Assembly: GCA_016931185.1 (NCBI GenBank)
Contig: JAFGFI010000317.1
Coordinates: forward strand, 1 to 41,866
Reading direction: 5' to 3'
Length of the DNA stretch: 41,866 bases
Source of the DNA: Anaerolineae bacterium
GTDB taxonomy: Bacteria; Chloroflexota; Anaerolineae; B4-G1; SLSP01
Under the pieces are notes generated by a model. That model was not told the origin of the DNA, made no database searches, and was given only the letters and a program-made list of their open reading frames with translations. A program made the translations under genes and the position numbers. Numbering within the stretch: position 1 is the first letter of the stretch; every line of letters starts with the position of its first letter. Shown here one piece after another: positions 8,305 through 16,476 of the stretch.

Positions 8305-9985
8305 ATGTCAAAAATAAAAATCACCGGAAAATATACGATCCCGCCTGGCCCGGAATGGATTCACAACGCGGTTTTTTATCAGATCTATCCACAAACCTTT
8401 TACGATTCCAACGGGGACGGCATCGGCGATCTGCAGGGCATTATCGAGAAATTGGATTACGTAAAAAGTCTCGGCGTGGACGGTATCTGGATCAATCCTT
8501 TCTTTGCCTCGCCATTCTACGATGCCGGCTATGATATCTCCGATTACACCCAGGTTGCTCCCCGATATGGCACCAATGAAGACGCCAAGCGTCTTTTTGA
8601 CGAAGCGCACCAACGCGGGTTGAAGGTGCTGTTTGATTTCGTGGCCAGCTACACATCCATTGAACATCCCTGGTTTAAGGCATCCTGCAAACAGGAAAAG
8701 AATCCCTATTCCAACTGGTACATCTGGACGGAAAGCACCTGGGAACCCGCGCCGGAGGCATTTAAGGACAAGTTTATCCAGGGCTATGCCCGCCGGGATG
8801 GGCAATTCATGCGTAACTTTTATCGGTGCCAGCCTGCGCTGAACTTCGGCTTTGCGAATTCCCGGCGTCCCTGGCAGTTACCGATGGATCATCCCGATAT
8901 GCTGGCGCTGCGCGAGGAATTGATAAAGGTAGTGCGGTTCTGGATGGACATGGGGGCGGATGGCTTCCGGGCGGATATGGCCGGCGCTCTGGTTAAATCA
9001 GAGAACATAGAGGGCGATGACCAGTTTTTCCGCACCCAGTGAGGAGGGGACCAAGAGCTTCTGGCGGGAAATTCGCCATATCTTTGATACCGAATACCCG
9101 CAAGGCTTTATGATCGCGGAGTGGTCCTATCCTGAGTCGGCTTTGGATGGGTGTTTTCATGTGGATTTCCATCATTGGTTCGACGGCTACAACGATCTCC
9201 TCCAAAAGGAAAGTTGGCGTATCCTCAACGGCCGTTCCGAAGGTCACAGCTTTTTTGATCAAGAGGGCAAAGGGAATATCGCCAACTTCTTGCAAAAATA
9301 CCTCAAGCAATATCTGGCAACCCGGGATAAGGGCTATATCTCCCTTCCGCTGGGCAACCATGACCTGGCTCGATTGGCTAACCAGCGCACGGACAATGAA
9401 CTGGAGATGATCTTCGCCTTTCTGTTGACCATGCCGGGCGTCCCCTTTATCTATTACGGCAATGAGATCGGTATGCGGCAGTTATCCTCTGATTTACCAC
9501 ATGTGGAAGGCGCATACAAGCCGAGGGCCGGCGCGCGGACACCCATGCAATGGGCCAAAGCAAAGAACGCCGGTTTCTCCACCGCCACGGCGGATAAGCT
9601 GTACCTCCCGGTAGACGACGCCGAGAACTTCCCGAATGTGGCCGAACAGGAACGCGCCCCTGACTCCCTGTTGAACCGAGTCAGGAAACTCATCCAACTG
9701 AAAAAACAAGAAAAGGCATTGGCCGCCTACGCTGAATTTGTGCCCGTCTTCGCCCAGGAAAACGTCTACCCCTTCATCTATGCCCGCGCGGCAGGTGATG
9801 AAGTGATTCTGGTCATCCTGAATCCGGCCAACTGGCCAGCGGAAGCCGAGTTCGCGTGTAATCTTGATCTGACCGGGAAAGAGCTATTGGCGGGGCAGGA
9901 CTTGGAGATGGTGGCGAAGGGGGATGCGTTCACGGTTTCTGTTCCGGCACAGGGGTACGCGGTTTATAAGTGCGGGATTGCTTAA
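8305..9985 (+). pseudogene. GH13 alpha-amylase-family glycosidase, frameshifted
   Basis: Two overlapping frames make one GH13 protein of about 560 residues. The first (8305-9042) has AVFYQIYPQTFYDSNGDGIG, the (beta/alpha)8 start and GFRADMAG, whose Asp is the catalytic nucleophile. The second, joined by a +1 shift near 9041, has FMIAEWSYP (acid/base Glu), LGNHDLARLA (third acid) and a C-terminal beta domain ending VSVPAQGYAVYKCGIA. All three catalytic acids survive. In conserved region I the expected DxVxNH reads DFVASYTS, so the substrate-contacting His is Tyr. The start has AGGAGG upstream. The shift lies close to a GAGGAGGGGA tract and could be a sequencing error or a real mutation; surrounding debris favours decay. 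Without the shift it would hydrolyse or transfer alpha-glucosides. Confidence 0.8.
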
Positions 9986-10052
9986 TTTGATTCCAACTGT
10001 ATGGTTTTTGTGCTATACTTAGCTTATCCAAGTTCAAGGATGGAGATGGTTT
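9840..10052 (+). repeat. Amylase tail plus promoter segment, copy A
   Basis: The last ~145 bases of the amylase and ~65 bases beyond it reappear at 12130-12343. The match includes non-coding text such as TTTGATTCCAACTGTATGG and the -10 region. A related coding tail without the promoter part is at 12850-13066. Here the segment leads directly into a ribbon-helix-helix antitoxin gene. Confidence 0.85.
10011..10019 (+). promoter_or_regulatory. Extended -10 promoter for the antitoxin gene
   Basis: TGCTATACT matches an extended -10 (TGn-TATACT); the -35 position (TTCCAA) is poor, as is usual for extended -10 promoters. It lies 34 bases before the antitoxin ATG and is duplicated almost exactly at 12301-12309 before a different toxin-antitoxin pair. 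Confidence 0.5.
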
Positions 10053-10271
10053 ATGGAAGATGTAATGACCATTACTTTACCAACAGAGGTAAAATTAGCT
10101 TTAGATAGTGTCATACAAGAAGAGGGTGTTTCTCGCAATGAGTTGATTAGCTCGGCGCTTGAAGAATTTCTCTTCTTTCGTAAATTGCGACTCCTTCGTG
10201 ACCGGATGGTAACCAAAGCGCGGGCGCAGGGGATATACACCGATCAGGATGTATTTGATCTCGTCTCATGA
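10053..10271 (+). CDS. Ribbon-helix-helix (CopG/MetJ-like) antitoxin
   Basis: 72 residues. The N-terminal strand MTITLPTEVKLALDSVIQEE followed by GVSRNELISSALEEFL is a classic ribbon-helix-helix DNA-binding domain. The C-terminal tail (RMVTKARAQGIYTDQDVFDL) is of the type that wraps a PIN toxin. The ATG at 10053 has GGAGATGG upstream. Its 3' end overlaps the start of the PIN gene by four bases, the usual translational coupling for antitoxin-PIN pairs. Such antitoxins repress their own promoter, here the extended -10 just upstream. The toxin partner is broken, so this gene is probably an orphan. Confidence 0.75.
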   Translation: MEDVMTITLPTEVKLALDSVIQEEGVSRNELISSALEEFLFFRKLRLLRDRMVTKARAQGIYTDQDVFDLVS

Positions 10272-10494
10272 GAATCGTCCTGGACACCAAGATTTGCTTG
10301 ACCATTGCATACGGAATCATGAACTCGTTGTCTCGGATTTCATCCTAGCTGAATTTCACAGACATTTGACAGGCAAGTTCAAATATGAGGTAGCGGAAGC
10401 TGCTGAAGCGATAGACTTATTGTGGTCAAAAGCGGAACTGCTGGTCGTGAATACGGTAAGCAGCTATAATGCAACTGGACAACTCAGTGGGTAG
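10268..10494 (+). pseudogene. PIN-domain toxin, internally deleted and truncated
   Basis: ATG at 10268 begins MRIVLDTK, the start of a PIN-domain RNase (usually MRIVLDTNVLVSAL) with its first catalytic Asp. That frame then stops after about 26 codons. The continuation is in another frame: LLDHCIRNHELVVSDFILAE then FHRHLTGKFKYEV, the middle of the same fold, ending at TAG after NATGQLSG. About 15 residues between the two parts and the last third (with the later catalytic acids) are missing. The toxin cannot be active. What remains still overlaps the antitoxin stop, showing it was once a normal pair. Confidence 0.65.
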
Positions 10495-10522
10495 CGGTAT
10501 TGACGTTTAACCCGCAATCAAT

Positions 10523-10549
10523 CCGCTTAACGCGCGGCTTGTTAAGCGG
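10523..10549. repeat. Short perfect palindrome CCGCTTAAC/GTTAAGCGG
   Basis: A 9-bp perfect stem with a 9-base loop, between the PIN remnant and the GyrB-like gene. The arms contain GCTTAAC and GTTAAGC, which fit the RYYYAAC and GTTRRRY core boxes of integron attC sites, but the spacing is far too short for a working attC. It may be a collapsed site or a simple terminator without a T-tract. Confidence 0.4.
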
Positions 10550-10617
10550 CAGATAGTCTCAAGCCAAACGCAAGAAATAACAGACACATCAATGTAGAGA
10601 GGAATAAAGCGATAAAT

Positions 10618-11127
10618 ATGATAACACCAATCTTACGCGCTCTGTTTTTGTACCATTTAGCCGAATACCAATCGGGAAACGCGACGTCAATAAAGATTGA
10701 CGTTCAGAATCACTCGTTTCGAATAAGCGATGATGGCAGAGGACATGCAATCCACAGGACGATAAATGGATTGCCCTATTTAAAACTTGTTTATTCACAT
10801 TTGGAATACCCTTTTGGTTTAGACACTGACACGCCGATACAACTGCATACAATCGGAATATCTCTAATTAATTCACTTTGCTGTGAATTGGTCGTCACAG
10901 TTTATGAGGCAGAGAAAGCACATACAAAACATTACAAAGACGGCCAATTGGATAAGGACGAAACTAGAGAAAATCAGGAAAATTTCACAGGAACAACCGT
11001 AGAAGGTAAAATTAAGCCAACTCTTTTCTCTGACGAAATCGATTTGCAGGATTTAGAGCAATGGTTAAAAGGCGTAAAATCCGTAAACAAGCAACTAAAA
11101 TTGATTTACAACGGAAAGGAATTGTGA
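10618..11127 (+). CDS. Small GyrB-like GHKL ATPase-domain protein
   Basis: 169 residues. FRISDDGRG at about 34-42 is the ADP-binding G1 box and IQLHTIGISLINSLCCELVV (about 75-94) lines up with the GyrB lid/G2 block (GLHGVGASVVNAL). A region near 105-135 resembles the GyrB strand that binds the substrate-side loop (GTTVEGKIKPTLF). There is no transducer, toprim or wing domain, and the N-terminal arm of GyrB is absent. The N-box Glu/Asn pair is only roughly placed (Glu16, Asn21). It might bind ATP but cannot be a topoisomerase. ATG with GAGAGGA upstream. Low GC compared with its surroundings and isolation between debris suggest acquired DNA. Function unknown. Confidence 0.6.
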   Translation: MITPILRALFLYHLAEYQSGNATSIKIDVQNHSFRISDDGRGHAIHRTINGLPYLKLVYSHLEYPFGLDTDTPIQLHTIGISLINSLCCELVVTVYEAEKAHTKHYKDGQLDKDETRENQENFTGTTVEGKIKPTLFSDEIDLQDLEQWLKGVKSVNKQLKLIYNGKEL

Positions 11128-11197
11128 TAATTTATGTAGTAGTCAGTGACATGGTACAATTTGAACATTTGGCCTAACCAGTGTAAGACGCTATACT

Positions 11198-11338
11198 ATG
11201 GACAAGAAACGAACTTACTTTCCGCGTACTACTGCGCAACAACGGCGCTCATTGTTTGAGGTATGGGAAGCCACGGACGACGTGGCGGGCGCCTGCACGC
11301 AAGCCTATGTGTGCGAGCGCACCTTTTACAACTGGTGA
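11198..11338 (+). pseudogene. N-terminal scrap of an insertion-sequence transposase
   Basis: 46 codons from ATG to TGA: KRTYFPRTTAQQRRSLFEVW then a helix-turn-helix ending ERTFYNW. This is the usual start of HTH-type transposases that continue with a catalytic domain after the FYNW position; here it stops at once. No inverted repeats or catalytic part were found in the 260 bases that follow (11339-11598), in which I see no gene. It marks former IS activity in this debris field. Confidence 0.5.
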
Positions 11339-11598
11339 CCCCTTTTTCTTTGTCGTAAAGAGCCTTTGTTAACAAAGAAAAAATCGGGAATCTGTCTGTA
11401 AACCACCATGCCAAGCCATGTGCTTTGATAAATAGGGGATCGCGCCGCCGGTTTATGGCGTCCACCGCTTGGCTTGTTGCGTCAGTCCAGCTAACCTGCT
11501 CTACCAGAATGTACCTAACGGCCGTCGGCGGTCACTCTTTTTGACTGGCTCAACGGGGTGATGTAACATGGTGACATCCTTGTCCCGTGAGGTGAAAA

Positions 11599-12162
11599 AT
11601 GCCACGCACCATAACCCATCAGCAAGCCATCAAAAAAGGAAAACGCTTTTGCAAAGCCGCAACGGTTGGTATGAAAGTCCAATCTATCTTCAAGCACGCA
11701 AAAGCGCACCCCCTGCGCGACGAAGTCTTTGTGGATACCGAGTTTGGCAAAGTCAGAACGCTGTGGTACGGCTTTGAGGATCCCGGCATCGCCCTCGTCT
11801 TGTTTGACCTGTACAACGGGGGCTTCACCCTCAGCACCGCCGATATGGATGAAGCCCCAGATTTTCCCTACCCCGCTGCCGTCAACCAGATTTACGCTGT
11901 GGTGGAACACGTTTACCAAAACGCCGAAAATTACACCCTAGATCGTGAGAAAATGGCGATTGGCGGGCACAGCGCGGGCGAAAATTTGAGCACGGTCACC
12001 TGTATGAAGGCCAAGAAAGCGCGCGTATTCCAGGTGGTAGTGAGCCTGCTGCATCCCAACGATTGGAGCGCGCGCTTTATCTCCTCCGGGTGGGAGGAAG
12101 ATACATCAACGTCGAATCTGGGCGAAAAACAGAGGCCGAGTTTGCGTGTAATCTTAACCTGA
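11599..12162 (+). pseudogene. Alpha/beta hydrolase (HSL-type), 3' end replaced
   Basis: ATG with GAGGTG upstream. LVLFDLYNGGFTLSTADMDE corresponds to the HGGGF oxyanion block (His replaced: YNGGF) and MAIGGHSAGENLSTVTC is the nucleophile elbow GHSAG. The fold then runs to about residue 165 and enters, out of frame, the duplicated amylase tail at about 12130, where it stops. The catalytic Asp and His are therefore lost. The normal length for the family is about 300 residues. Truncation was probably caused by the same rearrangement that brought copy B of the amylase tail here. Confidence 0.65.
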
Positions 12163-12343
12163 CTGGGAAAAAACTCTTGGCGGGGCAGAACTTAGAATTG
12201 GCTGTGAAGGGAGAGGTGTGTGCGATTTCTGTCCCGGCACAGAGGTACGCGGTTTATAAGTGCGGGATTGCTTAATTTGATTCCAACTGTATGGTTTTTG
12301 TGTTATACTTATCTTATCCAAGTTTAAAATGGATACGGTTTAG
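12130..12343 (+). repeat. Amylase tail plus promoter segment, copy B
   Basis: Closely matches copy A at 9840-10052: the coding tail from GAGGCCGAGTTTGCGTG to the stop, then the same non-coding stretch with the extended -10 TGTTATACT (12301-12309). Synonymous and non-synonymous differences show that it is not a recent copy. It ends shortly before a different toxin-antitoxin pair. Confidence 0.8.
12301..12309 (+). promoter_or_regulatory. Extended -10 promoter (duplicate) for the RelE-like module
   Basis: TGTTATACT corresponds to the copy-A promoter at 10011-10019 and precedes the antitoxin ATG by 75 bases. Confidence 0.45.
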
Positions 12344-12384
12344 GGATATATAGTTTTGTTGGCAAAAAACAGGAGGTAAGAAGC

Positions 12385-12582
12385 ATGAGCGTTCAGGAAA
12401 TAGAGCTTGCTATCATGCAGCTTCTCCCTACAGATTTTAGTGAATTGAAGGCATGGTTTGAGGATTATGCGGCCCAGATGTGGGACAAGCAAATTGAGAA
12501 AGACTTAGAAGCAGGTCGTCTGGATGCGCTGCTGGCAGAAGTCGATCAGGAATATGAAGCCGGACTAGGGCAACCCTTATGA
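12385..12582 (+). CDS. Small acidic antitoxin-like protein
   Basis: 65 residues, acidic and probably helical: SVQEIELAIMQLLPTDFSEL then KAWFEDYAAQMWDKQIEKDL. Proteins of this look commonly precede RelE/ParE toxins in type II modules. AGGAGG lies 8 bases before the ATG, and the stop overlaps the next start (ATGA). It has no DNA-binding domain that I can see. The role is inferred from size, composition and coupling with the RelE-like gene. Confidence 0.7.
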   Translation: MSVQEIELAIMQLLPTDFSELKAWFEDYAAQMWDKQIEKDLEAGRLDALLAEVDQEYEAGLGQPL

Positions 12583-12842
12583 AGCATATCGCCCTGCCAC
12601 GTTTTTGGCAGTATTACCAGCAACTACCTCAAGAAGTACAAGCATTAGCCGATAAGAATTTCGAATTACTCAAGACCAATCCCCATCATCCATCCTTGCA
12701 TTTCAAAAAGATTGGCAGGACACGACAGTTATGGTCAGTCAGGGTCGGCATACACTATCGTGTGCTAGGCAGAGAGAGGGCCGGGGATATCGTATGGTTC
12801 TGGATTGGCCCCCATGCCGAATATGACAAGCTGTTATCGTAG
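12579..12842 (+). CDS. RelE/ParE-superfamily toxin
   Basis: 87 residues. The pattern FWQYYQQLPQEVQALADKNF then NPHHPSLHFKKIG, TRQLWSVRVGIHYRVLGRE and DIVWFWIGPHAEYDKLL is that of RelE/HigB-like ribonuclease toxins (basic strand before an RVL strand, C-terminal HxxYDxLL). Full family length with no frameshift. Translationally coupled to the small gene upstream. Members usually cleave mRNA at the ribosome; the target here is unknown. Its 3' end is followed by copy C of the amylase tail. Confidence 0.78.
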   Translation: MKHIALPRFWQYYQQLPQEVQALADKNFELLKTNPHHPSLHFKKIGRTRQLWSVRVGIHYRVLGRERAGDIVWFWIGPHAEYDKLLS

Positions 12843-12849
12843 GCGGGGT

Positions 12850-13066
12850 GACTTATGTGCGTCGGAAATCTTCTACAAATGAAGTAGTTCCGGTCATTTT
12901 GAATCCGGCCAGGCGGCCAGCGGAGGCCGAGTTTGCGTGTAATCTTGATCTGACCGGGAAAAAGCTATTGGCGGGGCAGGATCTAGAACCGGCTGTGAAG
13001 GGAGAGGCGTGTGCGGTTTCTGTTCCGGCACAGGGGTACGCGGTTTATAAGTGTCGGCTAGCTTAA
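12850..13066 (+). pseudogene. GH13 C-terminal domain remnant, copy C
   Basis: In frame it reads YVRRKSSTNEVVPVILNP, then EFACNLDLTGKKLLAGQDLE and VSVPAQGYAVYKC, matching the amylase C-terminal beta domain at about 9775-9985. It extends further upstream than copy B but lacks the downstream promoter segment. No catalytic domain precedes it. It is a decayed third copy of a GH13 3' end. Confidence 0.65.
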
Positions 13067-13087
13067 AAAGAGACATCACCTTTCAGT

Positions 13088-14065
13088 ATGAAAATGAAAA
13101 TGAACGACAAGATTGCTAGAAAAATCCACGTGCATCCCTTCGTATTCAAATCGAAGGCGAGCGTTGGCATCAGCCTGCTTATGTTGTTCCTCCTAGTTGC
13201 CTGTGTTCCTCCGGTTCAAATTTACTCCGTCACGCTAGATCCGGAACCGCGTTTGGGAGAGCCATTTACTTTGCGCGTGACAGGTGAAAATCCGGTCTTT
13301 TTGTATGTGATTCTGTCCGATGGCATTGTGCTGCTGCCTGATCAACCGTATGTTCAAGAAAGAACGCATCCTGCCTATCAGTTCGCTATGCCTGAGGGGG
13401 TGCAAATGCAAATAGACCAACCTGGCGACTATGTCATTGGGGTAGTTGCCCATGGGCCACGTACAAGCGATGGACAAGCGAGTGACGAGCGTCGCGTGCG
13501 GGTAACGATTACTGAGCAGGCCACGCAAATCGAGATTGAGGATGAGTACACCTACAATGTAAATCTGCTAGCGGTTTCCAAAACACCCACACCCACCCCG
13601 GCTCCCACACATGCGCCAACGCCACTCCCGCCCCCGGTGGATTTATTAGCGGCGGGCACAGTGCAGTCACTTGGTTGGTTGGATTGTGCCGCCGACGGTT
13701 GGTTAGGGAATGTTTTGCAGGTTGTCAATGAGGGCAATGCTCCTATTTTGCACGTTGTTGGGCTGTTACATAATGGACCCGATGGCGCAGTTATGAGTAA
13801 TGTTGAGTGGAATGATGATGTGTCGTTACCTCTCTTCGACGAGTACCCCACCTGTCAAGCCACAGAGGGCAGGTTGTCGGCCATCGCTCCCGGACAAGAA
13901 GCTTATACAATCATTCCTTACCCTCTGAAACCCAATGGTAAGGTTGACTACTGGCCGGTCCGCGCTCTTTTGTTTTTTGCCCCTGATACGCGTTATTTAC
14001 CGGTGAGTCTGATCGTTGAACTTGCACAATCAGCTCCAGATAATTATCTTCTGGAGAAAGAATAA
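13088..14065 (+). CDS. Secreted lipoprotein with Pro/Thr linker
   Basis: 325 residues. A hydrophobic stretch ends in the lipobox LLVAC (Cys39), so the mature protein should be lipid-anchored outside the cytoplasmic membrane. An N-terminal beta domain of about 120 residues (VTLDPEPRLGEPFTLRVTGE) is followed by a TPTPTPAPTHAPTPLPPP linker near 168-190. A second domain of about 130 residues (VLQVVNEGNAPILHVVGLLH) resembles FxLYD/CARDB-like beta folds, but I cannot name it. Start chosen at the first ATG; the Shine-Dalgarno is poor and ATGs at codons 3 and 5 are equally possible. Convergent with the ZIP transporter. Function unknown. Confidence 0.72.
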   Translation: MKMKMNDKIARKIHVHPFVFKSKASVGISLLMLFLLVACVPPVQIYSVTLDPEPRLGEPFTLRVTGENPVFLYVILSDGIVLLPDQPYVQERTHPAYQFAMPEGVQMQIDQPGDYVIGVVAHGPRTSDGQASDERRVRVTITEQATQIEIEDEYTYNVNLLAVSKTPTPTPAPTHAPTPLPPPVDLLAAGTVQSLGWLDCAADGWLGNVLQVVNEGNAPILHVVGLLHNGPDGAVMSNVEWNDDVSLPLFDEYPTCQATEGRLSAIAPGQEAYTIIPYPLKPNGKVDYWPVRALLFFAPDTRYLPVSLIVELAQSAPDNYLLEKE

Positions 14066-14285
14066 GATTGTTTGTAATCGTTCAACAAGGCTTACAATCC
14101 CCACTGTCTCCAACTATCTAGTACTTTTTCTGAAGGTCTATAGCTTGATCAATAACACGATGAGCAAAAACAGTGGCGCGGTGATCAGCTACAGGGGGCG
14201 ATAACAGATTCGCCTCCCTCCACTAACACGCGCTTGTGTTGGCCGTCCGGCGACAGCAGGGCAATGTTGTCAGGGAAGCCACACT
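14066..14285. other. Convergent intergenic region
   Basis: Between the lipoprotein and the ZIP transporter, whose genes face each other. I see no gene, no clear terminator hairpin and none of the dispersed repeats. Confidence 0.5.
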
Positions 14286-15089
14286 TTACCCCAATGCGAC
14301 ATCCAAGATCATCATGACGGTGAAGCCTAACATTACCCCTAGTGTGGCCAGATGGGTATTACCCCCGCCTTCCGCCTCGGGAAGCAGATCCTCGGCCACA
14401 ACGAAAATCATCGCGCCGGCGGCAAAGGCCAGGGCGTAAGGTAAGATAGGCCGCATCAGTAACACTGCTGCCGCCCCCAACACCCCCGCGATAGGTTCAA
14501 CCACGCCGGAAAGCTGCCCGTACCAGAAGCTCTTAAATATCGGGTACCCTTCACGGCGCAATGGCATAGACACCGCCATCCCTTCTGGGAAATTTTGGAT
14601 ACCGATCCCCAATGCCAGAGCGATAGCTCCTGACAACGTGGCGGAAGGCACTCCCGATGCAAGCGCGCCAAAAGCCACGCCCACTGCCAGCCCTTCGGGA
14701 AAATTGTGCAGTGTAATCGCCAGTACCAGGAGCGTGATCCGCTGCCATGTAGTCTTCATGCCTTCCGGATGCGCCTCGCCGCGATGCAAATGCGGCAGGA
14801 GGTAATCCACGCCGCGCAGGAAGAAACCACCAAGCAGAAAACCTACCGCCGCCGGCACCCAGGCAGGCAAGGGGCCTTCCTCGGCCATTTCAATCGCCGG
14901 GGCTAACAGTGACCAATAGCTGGCCGCGATCATCACCCCCGCCGCAAAACCGAGCATCGTATCCAGCAATTTACGGCTGACTTCCCTGGTCAAAAATACC
15001 GTACTCGCACCCAGCGCAGTCAAAAACCATGTAAACAATGTGCCCAACAGGGCTTGTAAGATGGGGGATAAAGTTTGAAAGGTCGCCAT
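14286..15089 (-). CDS. ZIP-family divalent metal transporter (GufA/ZupT-like)
   Basis: 267 residues with about eight membrane helices. The two signature metal-binding helices are present: [19 protein letters not shown] and [29 protein letters not shown] fits the His-rich cytoplasmic loop. It should import zinc or iron across the cytoplasmic membrane. The start is the ATG at 15089 with GGGAG upstream; a longer frame would begin in the repeated leader and is not favoured. That leader ends directly at the Shine-Dalgarno and is shared with recA and the BMP lipoprotein gene. Confidence 0.9.
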   Translation of the reverse strand: MATFQTLSPILQALLGTLFTWFLTALGASTVFLTREVSRKLLDTMLGFAAGVMIAASYWSLLAPAIEMAEEGPLPAWVPAAVGFLLGGFFLRGVDYLLPHLHRGEAHPEGMKTTWQRITLLVLAITLHNFPEGLAVGVAFGALASGVPSATLSGAIALALGIGIQNFPEGMAVSMPLRREGYPIFKSFWYGQLSGVVEPIAGVLGAAAVLLMRPILPYALAFAAGAMIFVVAEDLLPEAEGGGNTHLATLGVMLGFTVMMILDVALG

Positions 15090-15092
15090 AGT

Positions 15093-15149
15093 GTCGTCTC
15101 CCTTGAAAATCGCAAATTGGCAAATCGCAAATCGCAAATTGTGAAAACC
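15093..15149 (-). repeat. Shared leader element before the ZIP transporter
   Basis: On the transcribed strand it runs GGGTTTTCACAATTTGCGAT, an iteration of ATTTGC units, CAATTTGCGATTTTCAAGGG and then the ribosome site GGGAGAC. The same text precedes recA (21850-21915), and a diverged form precedes the gene at 17315 (17255-17310). Confidence 0.75.
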
Positions 15150-15230
15150 CTTGAAAATAGCGAATTACGAATTACGGATTCAATTTTTCATCCAACCGCT
15201 GGTGAACGCACAGCGTTAATGCGTAATTCC
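15150..15230. repeat. Dispersed ~80-bp repeat, copy 4
   Basis: Same family as the tandem array at 3892-4158: TTGAAAATAGCGAATTACGA, then ATTTTTCATCCAACCGCTGG, then TGAACGCACAGCGTTAATGC. It lies in the 5' leader of the ZIP gene and downstream of the M24 gene. Confidence 0.8.
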
Positions 15231-15256
15231 TCTGGAATTCAAACCCCACTGTTTCC

Positions 15257-16468
15257 CTATTCAATCTCTTCCACGGCCAGGGGGTATTTTGACATGATCT
15301 CGCAACCCTCTTCAATAATCAAGATCGCATTTTCGTAACGGAATCCTATTTCCTCCTCTGGGCAAGCGTATTGGATGGCACAGATCAACATCTCGTTGGG
15401 TTCGTAAATGTGATCTGGGTTCGTCCAATAAGGAAATGGGCCATCATTTCTACCAATGCGCCATTCGTCCCCAAGCATACCAATTCCATGTTCAAAGCCG
15501 GGTACCATATATTCCGCAAAGCCACGTTCTTCACAGAAGATCAACATCTCATCGGCCAGAGAAGAGGGTGAGATCCCGGCTTTATAAGTCTCCAGGCACA
15601 AACTGACTAAATCCACAAAATTCTGGGCGTGCCAGCGCTGGCGGGGGGTGGCAGGGGCAAGCAAATAATTGTGGGTATGATCCCCAAGTGCAAGTTTAAA
15701 CATAGAGTGCAGATCGACCATCAACGGTTCACCCGCTTGCAACTTCCGCCCGGTGGGCGGCGTGCAAGCCCCTCCCATCAACCCAGTGCGGTATCCGGAT
15801 GCAATTTCATTACCACCCGTAAAGGACCATTCCCACACACTTCCGCCGGCACGCATACCCAGCGCCGCGATTCCGGCAATTTCGGTTTCGGTATACTTCC
15901 TGAAACCACCGTTCTGGATAGCATTGAACACAGCTACGTGACCCGCGTCCGCCATCTGCCCGGCTTTGCGGAAGCGATTGATTGTGCCCTCATCCTTGAT
16001 CACCGCCAGTCTGTCGATAATGTCTAAAGCATTCACCAGCTTGGCATCTGGGAGGGCCGATTCCAAGGCCAGATATTCAAAATGAGTCAGATTGCCTTCT
16101 GGTAAATAGTTGGACATCCCGGCCTCTACGCCTACAACACCTTTTTTCCCCTTGAGATATTTCTTGATCAAATCAGAGATTACCGTAATTTGATCCTGCC
16201 CGCCCATAGGAGCAAAACCAAGCACATGGTCAAAATCTAACCAGGACTCATCCGCGATCCGGGCTGCATCAATGACAAAAGTAAATACAGTCGGCAGTCC
16301 CTCCGAGGGAATGACAATATAGCTGCGCCAGGGACAAAAAGCATCCGTCGTCCAGGAAAGCGTTCGCAGGCGCGAACCCAGATAGACATCGACGCCATCC
16401 TTTGCCATCTCAGATTGAATGGCCTGAATGCGTCCGGGGAAATCAATAAAATATAGATCGTTATTCAT
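15257..16468 (-). CDS. M24-family (Xaa-Pro aminopeptidase/creatinase-like) protein
   Basis: 403 residues: an N-terminal creatinase-type domain (about 1-150) and a pita-bread domain (about 155-400). Metal-site residues visible are Asp252 and Asp263 (VDLHSMFKLALGDHTHN), His327 (GFEHGIGM) and Glu379 (RYENAILI). The position that normally reads (I)EPG reads AIQYA, so one expected Glu ligand seems to be Gln366. That may mean altered metal binding or a non-peptidase member. Members hydrolyse Xaa-Pro peptides or small amidines; the substrate is not predictable. Start ATG with AGGAGG upstream. Eight bases after the SCP-2-like gene, hence one operon. Confidence 0.82.
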   Translation of the reverse strand: MNNDLYFIDFPGRIQAIQSEMAKDGVDVYLGSRLRTLSWTTDAFCPWRSYIVIPSEGLPTVFTFVIDAARIADESWLDFDHVLGFAPMGGQDQITVISDLIKKYLKGKKGVVGVEAGMSNYLPEGNLTHFEYLALESALPDAKLVNALDIIDRLAVIKDEGTINRFRKAGQMADAGHVAVFNAIQNGGFRKYTETEIAGIAALGMRAGGSVWEWSFTGGNEIASGYRTGLMGGACTPPTGRKLQAGEPLMVDLHSMFKLALGDHTHNYLLAPATPRQRWHAQNFVDLVSLCLETYKAGISPSSLADEMLIFCEERGFAEYMVPGFEHGIGMLGDEWRIGRNDGPFPYWTNPDHIYEPNEMLICAIQYACPEEEIGFRYENAILIIEEGCEIMSKYPLAVEEIE

Positions 16469-16476
16469 AGAACCTC

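Noticed and set aside
11229..11465. Minus-strand frame of 78 codons over the transposase scrap
   Set aside because: It crosses the better plus-strand transposase start in antisense, has no ribosome site and shows no family features.
12063..12275. Separate small gene ending like the amylase
   Set aside because: It joins out-of-frame hydrolase sequence to the duplicated amylase tail; an artefact of the junction near 12130.
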